Shown one piece after another: positions 17,300-26,196 of a DNA stretch of 64,000 nucleotides (the first letter of the stretch is position 1; the number at the start of each line of letters is the position of its first letter). The position numbers and the translations under genes are program-made. The notes under the pieces were generated by a model. That model was not told the DNA's origin, did not search any database, and saw only the letters and a program-made list of their open reading frames with translations. This stretch comes from Bacteroides mediterraneensis (GTDB taxonomy: Bacteria > Bacteroidota > Bacteroidia > Bacteroidales > Bacteroidaceae): positions 2,976,001 to 3,040,000 of the forward strand of contig NZ_DAJPEN010000001.1 of assembly GCF_025993685.1 (NCBI RefSeq), in the 5' to 3' direction.

Positions 17300-18493
17300 A
17301 TGCAAAGGAGAAAATTCGACATACTGTTCATTGCCGTAAGCCTGCTGCTGGCTTTCAGTTCATTCCCCCAAACGCATGCCGCCGAAACTCGCTTCACCGT
17401 CGTGATTGACGCCGGACACGGGGGAAATGACCCCGGAGCCATAGGACGGAGAGGAAAGGAAAAAAACATCAACCTGAGCGTAGCACTCAAACTGGGAAGG
17501 CTGATCAGGCAGAACTGTCCGGACACGCGTGTGGTCTATACCCGCGAAAGAGATGTGTTCGTCCCCTTGCACAGAAGAGCTGAAATAGCCAATGACGCGA
17601 AGGCCGACCTCTTTATCTCCATCCATACCAATTCGGTGGCTTCCAGAAACAGGAGCGTCAGCGGTACGGAGACTTATACCCTCGGACTGCACCGCACGCA
17701 GGAGAACCTGGAAGTGGCCAAGAAAGAGAATGCGGTAATCCTCATCGAAGACGACTACAAGCAGCGGTATGCCGGATTCAACCCGAACTCCTCGGAAAGC
17801 TACATCATCTTCGAGTTTCTGCAAGACAAGAACATGGCACAGAGTGTCAGCTTCGCCACCTCTGTCCAGAAGTGTTTCCGGAATGCCAACCGCACGGACA
17901 AAGGGGTGCATCAGGCCGGATTCCTGGTGTTGCGCGCCACGTCCATGCCGAGTGTGCTGATTGAGCTGGGATACATCACCAATCCTACGGAAGAAGCTTA
18001 CCTGATGTCGGAACAGGGCAGTTCAACCTTGGCCAAAAGTATCTACCGGGCATTTCTGAATTACAAGGGAGGAAAGGTTTCGTCCGCACAGCTGGCTGCC
18101 GAACCGGAAAGCATGCCAACACCGGCAGAAGAGGAAACAGCCGCAGCACCGCAACCGCAGGCACAGGCTGTACGCACACAGGCTCCCCCCAAGCAGGACA
18201 TGGCAGCAGCCAGCGTAGCGGGAAAGCCGGTCTTCAAAATACAGATATTGACTTCCGACCGCAAACTGCCTTCCAGAAGCAAACTGTTCAAGGGACTCAG
18301 CCCTGTAGACAGCTACAGAGAGAACGGCATCATAAAATATACTTACGGGGCCGACACGAACTACAACAAGATTCTCCGCCTGAAACGCAACAAAGTGGAC
18401 AGCAAATTCAAGGATGCGTTTATCATAGCGTTTAAAGACGGACAGAAAGTCAACATCAACCAGGCCATACGGGAATTCAAACGAAACAGATAA
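17300..18493 (+). CDS. N-acetylmuramoyl-L-alanine amidase with signal peptide
   Basis: A 397-residue exported enzyme. A signal peptide (hydrophobic LFIAVSLLLAFSSFPQTHAA) precedes an Amidase_3 domain at about residues 33-250, with zinc-site segments VIDAGHGGNDPGA and FISIHTNS and the catalytic-glutamate region VLIELGYITN. A linker rich in Ala, Pro and Gln (about 265-305) is followed by an about 90-residue C-terminal domain (VFKIQILTSD...) resembling an SPOR-like peptidoglycan-binding fold. It would cut the peptide stem from peptidoglycan, for instance at division. A TAACTTTG box at 17276-17283 is the likely promoter. The MCE gene follows after 25 bases. Confidence 0.92.
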   Translation: MQRRKFDILFIAVSLLLAFSSFPQTHAAETRFTVVIDAGHGGNDPGAIGRRGKEKNINLSVALKLGRLIRQNCPDTRVVYTRERDVFVPLHRRAEIANDAKADLFISIHTNSVASRNRSVSGTETYTLGLHRTQENLEVAKKENAVILIEDDYKQRYAGFNPNSSESYIIFEFLQDKNMAQSVSFATSVQKCFRNANRTDKGVHQAGFLVLRATSMPSVLIELGYITNPTEEAYLMSEQGSSTLAKSIYRAFLNYKGGKVSSAQLAAEPESMPTPAEEETAAAPQPQAQAVRTQAPPKQDMAAASVAGKPVFKIQILTSDRKLPSRSKLFKGLSPVDSYRENGIIKYTYGADTNYNKILRLKRNKVDSKFKDAFIIAFKDGQKVNINQAIREFKRNR

Positions 18494-18518
18494 TAAAAAA
18501 AGAAGTAAAGTAAACTAT

Positions 18519-19406
18519 ATGAAGAAAGAAGTAAAAATCGGATTAGCAGGAATCGGCGCATTGTTGATTCTCTTTTTTGGCATCAACTACCTGAAAGGAA
18601 TCAGCATGTTCAAGCCGGAAAGCTATTATTATGTGGATTTTACCGATGTGAACGGGCTGGCACAGTCGAGTCCGGTATTTGCCAACGGCTACAAGATAGG
18701 TATCGTACGCGACCTTCAATACAATTACCAGAAGCCGGGCCATGTGGTGGTAGGCATTGAAGTGGACCAGGACATGCGTATCCCGGCCGGCAGCAAGGCG
18801 GAACTGGTGACCGAAATGCTGGGCACCGTCAAGATGAACATGCTGCTCAAACATGAATCGACCACTTTTCTGACCCCTGGAGATACGATTGAAGGCACAG
18901 CCAATATGGGTATCCTGGGCAAGGCCGAACAGGACCTGCTGCCGAAGGTGGAACAGATGATGCCTAAACTGGACTCCATTCTGGGCTCATTGAACCAGCT
19001 GCTGGCCGACCCCGCCTTAAAAAACACGCTGCACAATGCGGAAAAGCTGACGGCCTCGCTCAATGCGACCAGCACGCAGCTGCACAGCCTGATGAGCAAG
19101 GATATCCCGCAACTGACAAGCAATGTCACCACCATCACGGAAAACTTGAAAGGCATCAGTGAGAACCTGAAAGGCATTGACTATGCAGCGACTTTCCAGA
19201 AGGTGGATTCCACTCTCCAGAATGTGCACATGCTGACCGAGAAGCTGAGCAGCAAGGACAACTCCATCGGGCTTCTCCTGAACGACGATGCGTTGTACCA
19301 CAACCTGAATGCGACCTCGGCCAACGCGGCTTCTCTGCTGAAAGACTTGCAGGAGCATCCGAAGCGGTATGTACACTTCTCCCTGTTCGGGAAAAAAGAC
19401 AAATAA
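18519..19406 (+). CDS. MCE/MlaD-family lipid transport protein
   Basis: A 295-residue protein. An N-terminal membrane anchor (KIGLAGIGALLILFFGINYL) is followed by one MCE domain at about residues 35-120 (YYVDFTDVNGLAQSSPVFANGYKIG) and a long helical region to the end. It would be the substrate-binding subunit of an Mla-type phospholipid transporter in the periplasm. The permease and ATPase are not in this neighbourhood. It lies 25 bases after the amidase and probably shares its transcript. Confidence 0.9.
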   Translation: MKKEVKIGLAGIGALLILFFGINYLKGISMFKPESYYYVDFTDVNGLAQSSPVFANGYKIGIVRDLQYNYQKPGHVVVGIEVDQDMRIPAGSKAELVTEMLGTVKMNMLLKHESTTFLTPGDTIEGTANMGILGKAEQDLLPKVEQMMPKLDSILGSLNQLLADPALKNTLHNAEKLTASLNATSTQLHSLMSKDIPQLTSNVTTITENLKGISENLKGIDYAATFQKVDSTLQNVHMLTEKLSSKDNSIGLLLNDDALYHNLNATSANAASLLKDLQEHPKRYVHFSLFGKKDK

Positions 19407-19420
19407 GATATCTCCTCTTT

Positions 19421-19470
19421 ACAGGCACAGGAAGGCACGCACAAAGCAACTGCCTTCCTGTGTCTGTTTG
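19421..19470 (+). terminator. Probable terminator after the amidase-MCE pair
   Basis: A 17-bp stem, 19421-19437 with 19451-19467 (GGAAGGCA/TGCCTTCC core), with one wobble pair. The T tail is short (TTTG), so termination may be partial. Confidence 0.6.
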
Positions 19471-19840
19471 AAAACGAAGCATTTACTTTGCCAGTCTGAG
19501 ATTTCCCGGGAATTACACTATATAGAAATAATCTAAATAATAAGAACAAGACTCCGCATGTTCCGGGAAAGCCGCAACACCCTAATTCTCAAAGACAAGC
19601 AGATTCGTACAAGGAGACATTCCACCGAATGGGTTAGACCATAAACATCTGATAAATAGAAATTTATAATTTTACAATAGAATTTCTCCTTATCAAATAT
19701 TTAACAAATCCATAACTACCTATTTATCAATGCCTTAATTTATCAAGATAAAAAGCAAGGAAAAAGGCATTTGTTTTTCTGAAATTTCATTACGAAATTT
19801 GCAAGCGTAGAAGTTTCGCTTTATTAATAACAACGCACGT
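19471..19840. other. AT-rich intergenic region upstream of dnaA
   Basis: About 370 bases without a gene. It is very AT-rich from 19640 onward and carries three TTATCAA motifs (19690-19696, 19724-19730, 19740-19746). Classic 9-base DnaA boxes (TTATCCACA type) were not found. It holds the dnaA leader and promoter and might be part of an origin. The sequence alone does not settle this. Confidence 0.4.
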
Positions 19841-21256
19841 ATGATTGAACATAACCAAGCCGTTGCATTGTGGAACCGTTGTCTGGCATTCATCAAGGAC
19901 AACGTGAATGCTACGGCTTTTAAAACATGGTTTGAGCCTATCGTACCTTTAAAATATGAGGATACAGAGAAGGCATTGACAATCGGCGTCCCAAGTCCTT
20001 TCTTCTATGAATACCTGGAAGAAAAGTACGTGGGACTGCTGCGCGCCGCCATCTATAAGGAAATAGGTGAAGGCACGGAGTTGATGTACTCTATCCTGAC
20101 CGATAAGACCAACCATATCACTGTCAATATAGAAGGGACCAAACGCTCTTCTGCATTGCCGGAACAGGCTCCTGTGTACAATGCAAACAAGGCGCCCAAT
20201 CCGTTGCAGGCTCCGGCCCCGCAGGATCTGGACCCGCACCTGAACCCGAACTACAACTTTGAGAATTTCATCAAAGGAAACAGCAACGAGTTCTCCAGAA
20301 CGGTGGCGGAAACCGTGGCGCAGAATCCGGCGCGCACTTTCAACCCTTTGTTTATCTACGGCCCGTCGGGGGTAGGTAAAACTCATCTTATCAATGCCAT
20401 TGGTACAAGAATCAAGGAATTGTATCCGGAAAAACGTGTGCTGTATGTATCTGCCCATCTTTTCCAGGTGCAGTATACAGACTCCGTGCGAACCAATCAC
20501 TTCAATGACTTCATTAGCTTCTACCAGACAATCGACGTGCTGATCATTGATGACATACAGGAATTTGCAGGGGTAACCAAAACGCAGAACACATTCTTCC
20601 ACATTTTCAACCACCTTCACCAGAACGGAAAGCAGCTGATTCTGACTTCCGACCGCGCGCCCGTGATGCTGCAAGGTATGGAAGACCGCTTGCTCACCCG
20701 TTTCAAATGGGGCTTGGTGGCCGAACTGGAGAAACCGGACATCGAACTCCGGAAAAACATCCTGCGCAACAAAATCAAACGCGACGGACTGGTGATTCCG
20801 GAATCGGTTATCAGCTACATCGCGGAAAGCGTGAACGAAAGCGTGCGTGAACTGGAAGGTATCGTCAATTCGCTGCTGGCGCAATCTATCTTGTTCAAGC
20901 GTGAAATTGACCTCGACCTGGCACAGCACATTGTGAGAAAGGCGGTGAAATGCGCAGAAAGCAAGCCGATGACGGTGAGCGATATCATCACGAAGGTATG
21001 CGAACATTACAAGATAGACGAGACGGCTATCCACACCAAGACGCGCAAACGGGAAGTGGTACAAGTGAGACAGGTGGCGATGTATCTGGCAAAGAAACAT
21101 ACGGATACATCTTCTTCCAAAATCGGCCAGCTCATCGGAAACAAGGACCATGCCACGGTGTTGCACGCATGCAAGATTGTAAAAGACCAGGTGGACGTGG
21201 ACAAAGCATTTAAGGCAGAAATCGAAGAAATAGAAATGAGTCTTCGAATGAGATAA
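19841..21256 (+). CDS. dnaA: Chromosomal replication initiator protein DnaA
   Basis: A 471-residue AAA+ initiator. Domain I is about residues 5-85 ([20 protein letters not shown]). A Pro/Ala-rich linker follows. The AAA+ domain starts at [17 protein letters not shown], with Walker [10 protein letters not shown] and Walker [11 protein letters not shown]. The C-terminal DNA-binding domain has the DnaA signature [14 protein letters not shown]. It melts the origin and loads the helicase. It stands alone, with its own terminator at 21259-21295. Confidence 0.98.
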   Translation: MIEHNQAVALWNRCLAFIKDNVNATAFKTWFEPIVPLKYEDTEKALTIGVPSPFFYEYLEEKYVGLLRAAIYKEIGEGTELMYSILTDKTNHITVNIEGTKRSSALPEQAPVYNANKAPNPLQAPAPQDLDPHLNPNYNFENFIKGNSNEFSRTVAETVAQNPARTFNPLFIYGPSGVGKTHLINAIGTRIKELYPEKRVLYVSAHLFQVQYTDSVRTNHFNDFISFYQTIDVLIIDDIQEFAGVTKTQNTFFHIFNHLHQNGKQLILTSDRAPVMLQGMEDRLLTRFKWGLVAELEKPDIELRKNILRNKIKRDGLVIPESVISYIAESVNESVRELEGIVNSLLAQSILFKREIDLDLAQHIVRKAVKCAESKPMTVSDIITKVCEHYKIDETAIHTKTRKREVVQVRQVAMYLAKKHTDTSSSKIGQLIGNKDHATVLHACKIVKDQVDVDKAFKAEIEEIEMSLRMR

Positions 21257-21258
21257 AA

Positions 21259-21295
21259 AAACAGGTGGCTTCAAATCAGGCCACCTGTTTTTTTT
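21259..21295. terminator. Bidirectional terminator between dnaA and the nitroreductase gene
   Basis: AAACAGGTGGC (21259-21269) pairs with GCCACCTGTTT (21280-21290), flanked by an A run on the left and a T run on the right. It serves the two convergent genes. Confidence 0.9.
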
Positions 21296-21310
21296 ATGCC
21301 GGCTGTCTGG

Positions 21311-22051
21311 TCAATCATCGAAGCCCTGACGCTTCAGCACTTTCTTCAGACCTTCCGACATGTATTCGTTGTCGGACTTTTTGTAACGGATATCCGTGAA
21401 AATCTGAGCCAGCGTTTCCGTATGGTTGATTTCTACAAAATGTTTGTTTTCCGGCAGGCTTTCCTTATAGGCATAGATATCGTCAATTTCGGAAGGGGTA
21501 TAGTCATGATACTGCTCCTCGTGGATAATTCCCCGGATGGGCAGACGGTCGGGCTGTTCCGGACATTCATCGGGGTAACCCACCGTAATGGTAGCCACGG
21601 GCACCACGAGCTTCGGCAGGTGCAGCAAATCAACAATCTGGTCGGGATTATAGATAGTGGTCCCCAGATAGCAGATGCCCAACCCTTTCTCTTCGGCCAA
21701 AGTGCAGAAATTCTGCGTCACCAGCAGGGTGTCGCTCGCTGCATTCAGGAAAGAAATCAGATTATTATAGCCCGGCACGGCCTTCCGCTGTTCACACCAC
21801 TTGCTGAAGCGGTTAAAATCGGCACAGAACGTGAGCACGACCGGAGCCGAAGTCACCATCGGCTGGTTGAAATGGGCAGGCGCCAGACGCTCCTTCATTT
21901 TCGCGTCTCTGGTTACCACCACACTATACAACTGCATATTTCCCATAGTGGAAGCGCGGAACGCTTCTTCCAACAATTCATTCAGCAACTCAGCAGGAAT
22001 GTCTTCCTGTTTATACTTGCGAATGGTCCGTCTGTTCTTTATTGATTCCAT
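21311..22051 (-). CDS. Nitroreductase family NAD(P)H-dependent flavoprotein
   Basis: A 246-residue protein. The N-terminus IKNRRTIRKYKQEDIP has the arginine/lysine pattern that binds the FMN phosphate. ASTMGNMQLYSVVV (about residue 33) and GLGICYLGTTIYNPDQI (about residue 123) match the FRP/NfsA-like branch. The physiological substrate is unknown: such enzymes reduce nitro compounds, flavin or quinones. A TACCTTTG -7-like box on its strand lies at 22079-22086, about 28 bases upstream, and a perfect palindrome at 22146-22170 may be an operator. Confidence 0.88.
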   Translation of the reverse strand: MESIKNRRTIRKYKQEDIPAELLNELLEEAFRASTMGNMQLYSVVVTRDAKMKERLAPAHFNQPMVTSAPVVLTFCADFNRFSKWCEQRKAVPGYNNLISFLNAASDTLLVTQNFCTLAEEKGLGICYLGTTIYNPDQIVDLLHLPKLVVPVATITVGYPDECPEQPDRLPIRGIIHEEQYHDYTPSEIDDIYAYKESLPENKHFVEINHTETLAQIFTDIRYKKSDNEYMSEGLKKVLKRQGFDD

Positions 22052-22145
22052 AATATATCGGCTTTATATGATAATGCACAAAGGTAACAAGAATTGGCGA
22101 GAATCCCTATTTTTATAAGGTATAAGAAAACAGCCTGAAAATCAC

Positions 22146-22170
22146 AAAGTTTTCCAAAATGGAAAACTTT
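22146..22170. promoter_or_regulatory. 10-bp palindrome, possible operator
   Basis: AAAGTTTTCC (22146-22155) and GGAAAACTTT (22161-22170) are exact complements around AAAAT. It lies about 60 bases upstream of the nitroreductase promoter-like box and about 95 bases upstream of the nrdJ promoter. No T run follows on either strand, so an operator is more likely than a terminator. Confidence 0.55.
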
Positions 22171-22265
22171 TCAATACATCAATTTTCACAACACACTAAT
22201 TATCAAATATATATCTTTTTAAAACAGAAAACCATCCACATTGTTGATAACTTCTTTCTTTTTTA

Positions 22266-22297
22266 TTTTGTGAATTAAAAAAACATCTTTAGATTTG
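22266..22297 (+). promoter_or_regulatory. Promoter of nrdJ
   Basis: TTTTG (22266-22270), 19 bases and TAGATTTG (22290-22297). The leader would be about 80 bases. No cobalamin-riboswitch core is visible in the 332-base gap. Confidence 0.7.
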
Positions 22298-22383
22298 CAG
22301 ACGTTTGTTGGAAATAAAACGACCTTCTACATTTTGCGACTTATCATTTTATTGCGAACAAACTTATTCATATACAAATAACC

Positions 22384-24927
22384 GTGGAAAAGAAAACGTA
22401 CAGCTACGATGAAGCCTACAACGCTTCATTGGAGTATTTCAAAGGAGACGAACTGGCAGCTCGTGTTTGGGTAAACAAATACGCAGTGAAAGACTCATTT
22501 GGAAACATCTATGAAAAATCTCCAGAGGATATGCATTGGCGAATCGCCAATGAGGTGGCCCGTATAGAGGCAAAATATCCTAATGGCCTCAGTTCTCAAG
22601 AACTCTTCAACTTGCTTGACCATTTCAAGTATATCGTGCCTCAAGGAAGCCCGATGACTGGAATTGGGAACGACTATCAGATTGCATCCCTGTCCAACTG
22701 TTTCGTAATCGGACTTGACGGAAATGCAGACTCATACGGAGCCATCATCCGCATCGATGAAGAACAGGTGCAGCTGATGAAACGACGTGGCGGTGTAGGA
22801 CACGACTTGTCGCACATCCGACCGAAAGGCTCGCCTGTAAAAAACTCGGCCTTGACCTCTACCGGACTTGTTCCTTTTATGGAACGGTATTCCAACTCCA
22901 CACGTGAGGTAGCCCAAGACGGACGCCGCGGGGCACTGATGCTGACGGTATCAATCAAGCATCCGGATTCAGAAGCTTTCATCGATGCCAAGATGACGGA
23001 AGGAAAAGTAACCGGAGCCAATGTTTCCGTAAAACTGGACGACGCTTTCATGCAGGCTGCCATTGATGGAAAGCCTTACACGCAGCAATACCCTATCGAT
23101 TCGGCCAATCCGATGGTTGCCAAAGACATTGACGCCTCGGCGCTGTGGAAAAAGATTGTACACAATGCATGGAAATCGGCAGAACCGGGTGTATTGTTCT
23201 GGGATACGATTATCCGCGAGTCTGTGCCCGACTGTTATGCCGACTTAGGCTTCCGTACGGTTTCTACCAACCCATGTGGCGAGATTCCGTTGTGTCCATA
23301 CGACTCTTGCCGCCTGCTGGCCATCAACCTGTATTCATACGTAGTAAATCCATTCACTCCGGAGGCTTACTTTGATTTCGAACTGTTCAAGAAGCATGTG
23401 GCACTGGCACAGCGCATCATGGACGACATCATCGATCTGGAACTGGAAAAGATTGAACGGATTTTTGAAAAGATAGACTCTGACCCTGAAAGCATGGAAG
23501 TGAAGGGAACAGAACGCCACTTGTGGGAAAAGATTTATCGCAAATCTGGCTTGGGACGCCGTACGGGCGTAGGTATCACGGCTGAAGGTGACATGCTGGC
23601 TGCCATGGGACTGCGTTACGGCACAGAAGAGGCTACCGAATTTTCTGAAAAAGTGCACAAGACCATCGCTCTCGAAGCTTACCGTTCGTCTGTGAACATG
23701 GCCAAGGAACGTGGCGCGTTTGAAATCTACGATGCGGAACGTGAAAAGAACAATCCGTTCATCAACCGCCTGAAGGAAGCTGACCCGCAGCTGTACGAAG
23801 ACATGAAGAAATACGGACGAAGAAACATCGCCTGCCTGACGATTGCACCGACTGGAACCACCAGCCTGATGACCCAGACTACCTCTGGTATCGAACCGGT
23901 GTTCATGCCTGTGTACAAACGCCGCCGGAAAGTGAATCCGAACGACACCAATGTACATGTGGATTTCGTGGATGAAACGGGAGACGCATTCGAAGAATAT
24001 ATTGTGTTCCATCACAAGTTCCTGACTTGGATGAAGGTGAACGGCTACGATCCCGACAAACGCTATACGCAGGAGGAAATTGACGAACTGGTGGCCAAAT
24101 CACCTTATTATAAAGCCACTTCGAACGATGTGGACTGGCTGATGAAGGTGAAGATGCAAGGACGTATCCAGAAATGGGTGGACCATTCCATCAGTGTGAC
24201 CATCAACCTGCCGAACAACGTCAGCGAAGACCTCGTGAACCAGCTTTACGTGGAAGCATGGCGCTCCGGCTGCAAAGGCTGTACCGTATATCGTGACGGT
24301 TCACGTGCCGGCGTACTGCTTTCTACAAAGAAGAAAGACAAGAAAGAGGAAGAGGAATGCCGCTGCAAACCGCCTCAGGTGGTGGAAGTCCGCCCGAAAG
24401 TGCTGGAAGCCGACGTGGTGCGTTTCCAGAACAACAAGGAAAAATGGGTGGCCTTTGTCGGTCTGCTGGATGGAAGACCTTACGAAATCTTCACCGGTCT
24501 GCAGGATGACGAAGAAGGCATCGTTCTGCCGAAGTCTGTCACTTCCGGACGTATCATCAAGAGCTACGACGAAGACGGCACCAAGCACTATGACTTCCAG
24601 TTTGAAAACAAGCGTGGTTACAAGATGACCATTGAGGGACTTTCTGAAAAGTTCAACAAGGAATACTGGAACTATGCCAAACTGATTTCAGGAGTGCTCC
24701 GCTGGAGAATGCCAATCGAGCAGGTTATCAAGCTGGTAGGTTCACTGCAACTCGACAGTGAAAGCATCAACACTTGGAAGAACGGTGTGGAAAGAGCCTT
24801 GAAAAAATACGTACAGGACGGCACTGAAGCCAAAGGCGTGAAATGCCCGAACTGTGGTCATGAAACCCTGGTATATCAGGAAGGCTGCCTGATTTGCAAG
24901 ACTTGCGGTTCTTCACGCTGCGGATAA
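22384..24927 (+). CDS. nrdJ: Adenosylcobalamin-dependent (class II) ribonucleotide reductase
   Basis: An 847-residue enzyme making deoxyribonucleotides with a B12-generated thiyl radical, independent of oxygen. Seen: SLSNCFVIG with C106, the active-site finger NPCGEIPL with radical C298 and E300, a TIAPTGTTSL phosphate-binding segment near residue 485 and CKGCTVYRDGSR. A basic/acidic linker then leads to a TSCPD-type domain (about 675-800) and a C-terminal zinc-ribbon of about 28 residues (CPNC...CKTC) closing with CG. Translation appears to start at GTG 22384, as no ATG fits better. It is monocistronic, with a terminator at 24957. Confidence 0.95.
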   Translation: MEKKTYSYDEAYNASLEYFKGDELAARVWVNKYAVKDSFGNIYEKSPEDMHWRIANEVARIEAKYPNGLSSQELFNLLDHFKYIVPQGSPMTGIGNDYQIASLSNCFVIGLDGNADSYGAIIRIDEEQVQLMKRRGGVGHDLSHIRPKGSPVKNSALTSTGLVPFMERYSNSTREVAQDGRRGALMLTVSIKHPDSEAFIDAKMTEGKVTGANVSVKLDDAFMQAAIDGKPYTQQYPIDSANPMVAKDIDASALWKKIVHNAWKSAEPGVLFWDTIIRESVPDCYADLGFRTVSTNPCGEIPLCPYDSCRLLAINLYSYVVNPFTPEAYFDFELFKKHVALAQRIMDDIIDLELEKIERIFEKIDSDPESMEVKGTERHLWEKIYRKSGLGRRTGVGITAEGDMLAAMGLRYGTEEATEFSEKVHKTIALEAYRSSVNMAKERGAFEIYDAEREKNNPFINRLKEADPQLYEDMKKYGRRNIACLTIAPTGTTSLMTQTTSGIEPVFMPVYKRRRKVNPNDTNVHVDFVDETGDAFEEYIVFHHKFLTWMKVNGYDPDKRYTQEEIDELVAKSPYYKATSNDVDWLMKVKMQGRIQKWVDHSISVTINLPNNVSEDLVNQLYVEAWRSGCKGCTVYRDGSRAGVLLSTKKKDKKEEEECRCKPPQVVEVRPKVLEADVVRFQNNKEKWVAFVGLLDGRPYEIFTGLQDDEEGIVLPKSVTSGRIIKSYDEDGTKHYDFQFENKRGYKMTIEGLSEKFNKEYWNYAKLISGVLRWRMPIEQVIKLVGSLQLDSESINTWKNGVERALKKYVQDGTEAKGVKCPNCGHETLVYQEGCLICKTCGSSRCG

Positions 24928-24956
24928 AAATCATGACATCCCAATAAACCTATCTC

Positions 24957-25010
24957 AGGCATGAATCTGACGAGCGACCTGGAACGAACGTCAGATTCAT
25001 GCCTCTCTTA
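24957..25010 (+). terminator. Strong hairpin terminator after nrdJ
   Basis: A perfect 16-bp stem, AGGCATGAATCTGACG (24957-24972) with CGTCAGATTCATGCCT (24989-25004), followed by a weak T-rich tail (CTCTTATATTC). It covers an ATG at 24999, which argues against that codon as the start of the next gene. Confidence 0.7.
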
Positions 25011-25022
25011 TATTCCCTTCCC

Positions 25023-25394
25023 ATGAAACAATCTGAAATGTACATTCACCTGAACGGGCTGAAAATATATGCCTTCCACGGCGTACTCCCTCAGGAAAAC
25101 AAGGTGGGTGCCGAATTCACCCTCAACCTGCGGCTAAAGACAGATTTCAGCCGCGCGTCGCAAACAGACGACCTGAATTATACGCTCAACTATGCCGAGG
25201 TGTTTCAAGCCGTGAAAGAAGAAATGAAAATTCCTTCCCAACTTCTGGAACACGTCGTCCAGCGGATTGCCGAACGGCTGTTCCGCGACTTTTCCACCCT
25301 TACGGAAGTCAAAATCGCCTTGTTCAAACAGAATCCTCCCATGGGGGCGGACTGTAGGGAAACCGGAGTGGAATCAACTTACACCAAAGACTAA
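25023..25394 (+). CDS. folB: Dihydroneopterin aldolase
   Basis: A 123-residue folate-pathway enzyme converting 7,8-dihydroneopterin to 6-hydroxymethyl-dihydropterin and glycolaldehyde. Seen: YIHLNGLKIYAFHGVLPQE, NYAEVF and the C-terminal VKIALFKQNPPMGAD. ATG 25023 is preferred over 24999, which lies in the terminator stem; the ATG at 25038 is also possible. Length is normal. The HAD phosphatase gene follows after 6 bases, so the two probably form one operon. Confidence 0.92.
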   Translation: MKQSEMYIHLNGLKIYAFHGVLPQENKVGAEFTLNLRLKTDFSRASQTDDLNYTLNYAEVFQAVKEEMKIPSQLLEHVVQRIAERLFRDFSTLTEVKIALFKQNPPMGADCRETGVESTYTKD

Positions 25395-25400
25395 CGCGAT

Positions 25401-26063
25401 ATGAAAAGACTTGTAATTTTTGACCTAGACGGAACTTTACTGAACACCATTGCCGACCTGGCCGCGGCTACCAATTACGCCCTGACTCAATTCGGCTATC
25501 CTACCCATCCGACCGATGCCTATCGCTTCTTTGTAGGCAACGGCATCAACAAACTTTTTGAACGGGCACTTCCCGAACAGGAAAGGACTCCGGAAAACGT
25601 CTTGCGAATCCGCTCGGAATTTGTCCCTTACTACAACATCCACAATGCGGATTTAAGCCGTCCCTACCCGGGCATCGAAGCACTGCTCAACCTACTGCAA
25701 CAGCATCACTTACAGCTTGCCGTAGCCTCCAACAAATACCAGGAAGCCACCGCCAAACTCATCGGACAATATTTCCCGGCCATCCATTTCACTGCCGTTT
25801 TCGGGCAACGCGACAACGTGCCGACCAAACCCGACCCTCAGGTGGTGAATGAAATCATACAAATGGCCGGAGTAAGCAAAGACGAAGTGGTCTATATCGG
25901 CGACTCCGGAGTAGACATGCAGACCGGACTCAACGCGGGAGTCACTACCATCGGAGCATGCTGGGGGTTCCGGCCAAAAAGTGAATTACAGGCATTCCAT
26001 CCGGATTTGCTGGCGGAAAAGCCGGAAGATATCAGCCGTTTCCTACAATTATCCAATGTCTAA
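25401..26063 (+). CDS. gph: HAD-family phosphatase, probable phosphoglycolate phosphatase
   Basis: A 220-residue soluble hydrolase. HAD motif I is VIFDLDGTLLNT (nucleophile and acid Asp pair at about residues 8 and 10), motif II is VASNK, and motifs III/IV are K-PDPQVVNEI and YIGDSGVDMQTG. The cap-domain position and size match phosphoglycolate phosphatase (Gph), but substrate specificity in this family cannot be fixed from sequence. It overlaps nothing and follows folB closely. Confidence 0.88.
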   Translation: MKRLVIFDLDGTLLNTIADLAAATNYALTQFGYPTHPTDAYRFFVGNGINKLFERALPEQERTPENVLRIRSEFVPYYNIHNADLSRPYPGIEALLNLLQQHHLQLAVASNKYQEATAKLIGQYFPAIHFTAVFGQRDNVPTKPDPQVVNEIIQMAGVSKDEVVYIGDSGVDMQTGLNAGVTTIGACWGFRPKSELQAFHPDLLAEKPEDISRFLQLSNV

Positions 26064-26094
26064 CATCCGGCCCGCTCCCCCCAGTACTACACAT

Positions 26095-26183
26095 AAAAAA
26101 ACGCCTTTCCGTTTTATGCCAAACAATCTTACGTTTCAATCAAAACGCAAGTACAATTTCAGGCAAAACGCAAAGGCGCTTTT
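26095..26183. terminator. Long hairpin between convergent genes
   Basis: The arm at 26100-26120 (ACGCCTTTCCGTTTTATGCC) pairs, with two interruptions, with 26162-26181 (GGCAAAACGCAAAGGCGCTT). An A run precedes it and TTTT follows, so it can end transcripts from both sides. Confidence 0.7.
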
Positions 26184-26196
26184 GAAAACAGAAAAT

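Noticed and set aside
19949..21274. A 441-codon open frame on the minus strand
   Set aside because: It runs opposite dnaA and through the dnaA terminator, with no recognisable protein features.
22052..22383. A cobalamin riboswitch before the B12-dependent reductase gene
   Set aside because: No B12-box or matching helices were seen; the leader from the promoter at 22266 is only about 80 bases.
24999..25022. ATG 24999 as the folB start
   Set aside because: It is inside the right arm of the nrdJ terminator stem; the family begins at the later ATG.
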